A stretch of 64,000 bases of DNA from Salinarimonas sp046292825 (GTDB lineage: Bacteria > Pseudomonadota > Alphaproteobacteria > Rhizobiales > Beijerinckiaceae), in contig NZ_JBKBQG010000007.1 in assembly GCF_046292825.1 (NCBI RefSeq), positions 1-64,000 on the forward strand, in the 5' to 3' direction. A program made the position numbers and the translations under genes. Shown here one piece after another: positions 62,655-64,000 of this stretch (the first letter of the stretch is position 1; each line of letters begins with the position of its first letter). The notes below the pieces were generated by a model. The model ran no database searches. It was not told the DNA's origin and saw nothing but the letters and a program-made list of their open reading frames with translations.

Positions 62655-63638
62655 TCAGGCCGGCTCGGTCGTCACGATCGGCACCTCGAAGGTGCCCGCC
62701 ATGATCTCGGCGCGGCGCGCCTCCATCGCCGGCAGCGCGTCCTCCGGCACCTGGCCGGCATCGAAGACGAGCTCGTTGCCGCCGTGCCGCATCAGGGAGA
62801 ACTCGCTGTAATCTCGCCCGACCGGGTTGCCGGCACGGATGTCGGCGACGATCGCGTCGATCGTCGGGCGGTAGTTCCACACCGCGTTGGCGAAGACCGT
62901 TTCCGGATAGCGCGGGGTGTAGTCGAGGAGCGAGCCGATCGCCTTGACGCCGCGCTCCTGCGCCGCATCCGCCGTGCCGATGCGCTCGCCGAACAGGATG
63001 TCGGCGCCCGCGTCGATCTGCGCGATGCCGGCCTCCTTGGCGCGGGCCGGGTCGAACCAGGCGCCGATGAAGCCGTTCAGGAAGCGCGCGTCGGGCCGCA
63101 CCTCGCGCACGCCGGCGCGATAGGCGTTGATGAGGAGGTTCACCTCCGGGATCGGGTAGCCGCCGACCGAGCCGAACACGCCCGTCTGCGACATCCGCCC
63201 GGCGAGCATGCCCGCGAGATAGGCGGATTCGTGGTTCTGCGTGCCGAACACGCCGAAATTCTCGCCTTCCGGCCCGCCGGAGGAGCCCATCAGGAAGGCG
63301 ACGTCCGGATAATCGGCCGCGACGCGGCGCGCCTCGCGCTCCACCGCATAGCTCTCGCCCCAGACGAGGTCGACGCCCGATTCGGCGAATTCGCGCATCA
63401 CGCGCGGGTAATCGGTCGCGGAGACGCCCTCGGAGAAGGTGTACTCGATCAGCCCGTCGGCAGCCGCCTGGCGCATCGCCTCGTGAATGCGCGAGTTCCA
63501 GGCGTTCTCGACGGGCGAGGCGTGGATGCCGGCGACCCGGACGGGCGTGTCGGCGCGCGCGGACCGGAACATCGCCGGCAGAACGAGGGTGGCGGCGGCG
63601 CCGACGAGGACGTGGCGGCGGGTCGGGCGGATGCTCAT
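62655..63638 (-). CDS. BMP-family periplasmic binding protein
   Basis: A 327-residue protein with a Tat-like signal (PTRRHVLVGAAATLVLPAMF, about 5-24, ending SARA) and the BMP/PnrA fold: VRVAGIHASPVENAWNSRIH, GVDLVWGESYAVEREARRVA, FLMGSSGG and YLAGMLAGRMSQTG. BMP proteins bind nucleosides, bases and related compounds. There is no lipobox cysteine, so it is probably soluble in the periplasm rather than a lipoprotein. ATG 63638 is used; 29 upstream codons are basic and non-conserved in look. It is followed by the amidase, ATPase and two permeases. Confidence 0.86.
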   Translation of the reverse strand: MSIRPTRRHVLVGAAATLVLPAMFRSARADTPVRVAGIHASPVENAWNSRIHEAMRQAAADGLIEYTFSEGVSATDYPRVMREFAESGVDLVWGESYAVEREARRVAADYPDVAFLMGSSGGPEGENFGVFGTQNHESAYLAGMLAGRMSQTGVFGSVGGYPIPEVNLLINAYRAGVREVRPDARFLNGFIGAWFDPARAKEAGIAQIDAGADILFGERIGTADAAQERGVKAIGSLLDYTPRYPETVFANAVWNYRPTIDAIVADIRAGNPVGRDYSEFSLMRHGGNELVFDAGQVPEDALPAMEARRAEIMAGTFEVPIVTTEPA

Positions 63639-63738
63639 GACTGGGCGACCTCTTCGAAAGGCACGGTACGGAAGGCTGCCGCGCATGACGCAGCGGCAGA
63701 CCCCGCCACGCAAGACGGAGGCCACCCGCGCGGCCGTG

Positions 63739-64000
63739 TCAAGCGAGAGCCGGGCCTTCTTGTGGACGATCCTCCGCCGCGGGCGCGTAATCCGACAGAA
63801 CGATCGTCTGCGGGCGGCCGGGGAGGTCGAGCGCGATGGTGCGGGGCGCCTCCTGCGCGATCACCCGCCCGTCGTGCACCACCGCGAGGCGGTTCGCGCG
63901 CAGGCGGATCGCCTCGATCGGATCGCGCGCGTCGAGCACGACGAAGCGCGCCGGGCCCCCGACCCGCAGCGTCGGGTCCGGCAGGCCCATCGCGCGCGCG
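63739..64000 (-). CDS. C-terminal end of a cytosine-deaminase-like amidohydrolase (partial)
   Basis: The gene enters from the right edge. The visible 86 residues contain the closing beta-sandwich strand of metal-dependent amidohydrolases (GGPARFVVLDARDPIEAIRL, then NRLAVVHDGRVIAQ). The DPIEAIRLR pattern resembles cytosine deaminase and related pyrimidine or creatinine hydrolases. The metal-binding residues lie outside the window, so the substrate is uncertain. It is on the same strand as, and 100 bases upstream of, the BMP binding protein, consistent with one base-salvage or catabolic unit. Confidence 0.7.
   Translation of the reverse strand, partial: ARAMGLPDPTLRVGGPARFVVLDARDPIEAIRLRANRLAVVHDGRVIAQEAPRTIALDLPGRPQTIVLSDYAPAAEDRPQEGPALA

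Noticed and set aside
1..64000. CRISPR array, tRNA, rRNA, insertion sequence or prophage
   Set aside because: No regularly spaced direct repeats, no cloverleaf or rRNA-like sequence, and no transposase, integrase or phage structural gene was recognised.

Overview
The window is very GC-rich DNA (roughly 70 % by eye) with gene families typical of a free-living alphaproteobacterium. A Hyphomicrobiales/Rhizobiales-type organism is my best guess, from the succinoglycan-like exopolysaccharide genes, the many solute-binding-protein ABC importers and the style of the LacI regulator. I saw no tRNA, rRNA, CRISPR array, insertion sequence or phage gene. Genes are packed in operons, and most neighbours within an operon overlap by 4 bases (ATGA or GTGA).

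Layout. 1-3530: tail of a glycine-zipper protein, a terminator, an ABC exporter and a divergent isoaspartate-methyltransferase-like protein. 3609-11993: a LacI-type regulator (apparently with an ATC start codon) and a seven-gene operon. That operon holds a binding protein, two permeases, a 62-residue membrane protein, two ATPases and a complete dihydroxyacetone kinase, so it probably takes up and phosphorylates a short ketose or polyol. 12275-26341: three complete ABC importers side by side, all of the ferric-iron/phosphonate/AfuABC superfamily and all with the two permease halves fused. The first ends in a DUF4743-type Nudix gene and begins with a LysR regulator that runs in frame, with no stop codon, into the binding protein. 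26408-27157: a TspO-like membrane protein.

27331-52952 is an exopolysaccharide locus of the Wzx/Wzy type. It has an outer-membrane export protein, a priming sugar-phosphate transferase, a polymerase/ligase, a flippase, a Wzc-like chain-length protein whose Walker A lysine is missing, a GH16 glycanase, a polysaccharide deacetylase, about nine glycosyltransferases, an extra ABC exporter and a phosphoribosyltransferase-HAD fusion. Repeat units would be started on undecaprenyl phosphate, extended by the glycosyltransferases, flipped, polymerised and exported, with the glycanase and deacetylase modifying the product.

53257-64000: an FAD-dependent dehydrogenase with a likely iron-sulphur cysteine cluster and its Tat-targeted small subunit (no cytochrome subunit next to them), a lipid kinase, a short-chain fatty acid transporter, and a BMP-type (nucleoside-like) ABC importer operon with an amidase and the end of a cytosine-deaminase-like amidohydrolase.

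A striking non-coding feature is a family of nested-palindrome repeats. Four copies are exactly 186 bp long (317, 12039, 29698, 45169), one related partial copy lies at 53151, and a second-family element of the same design lies at 38446. All sit at gene 3' ends, mostly between convergent genes.
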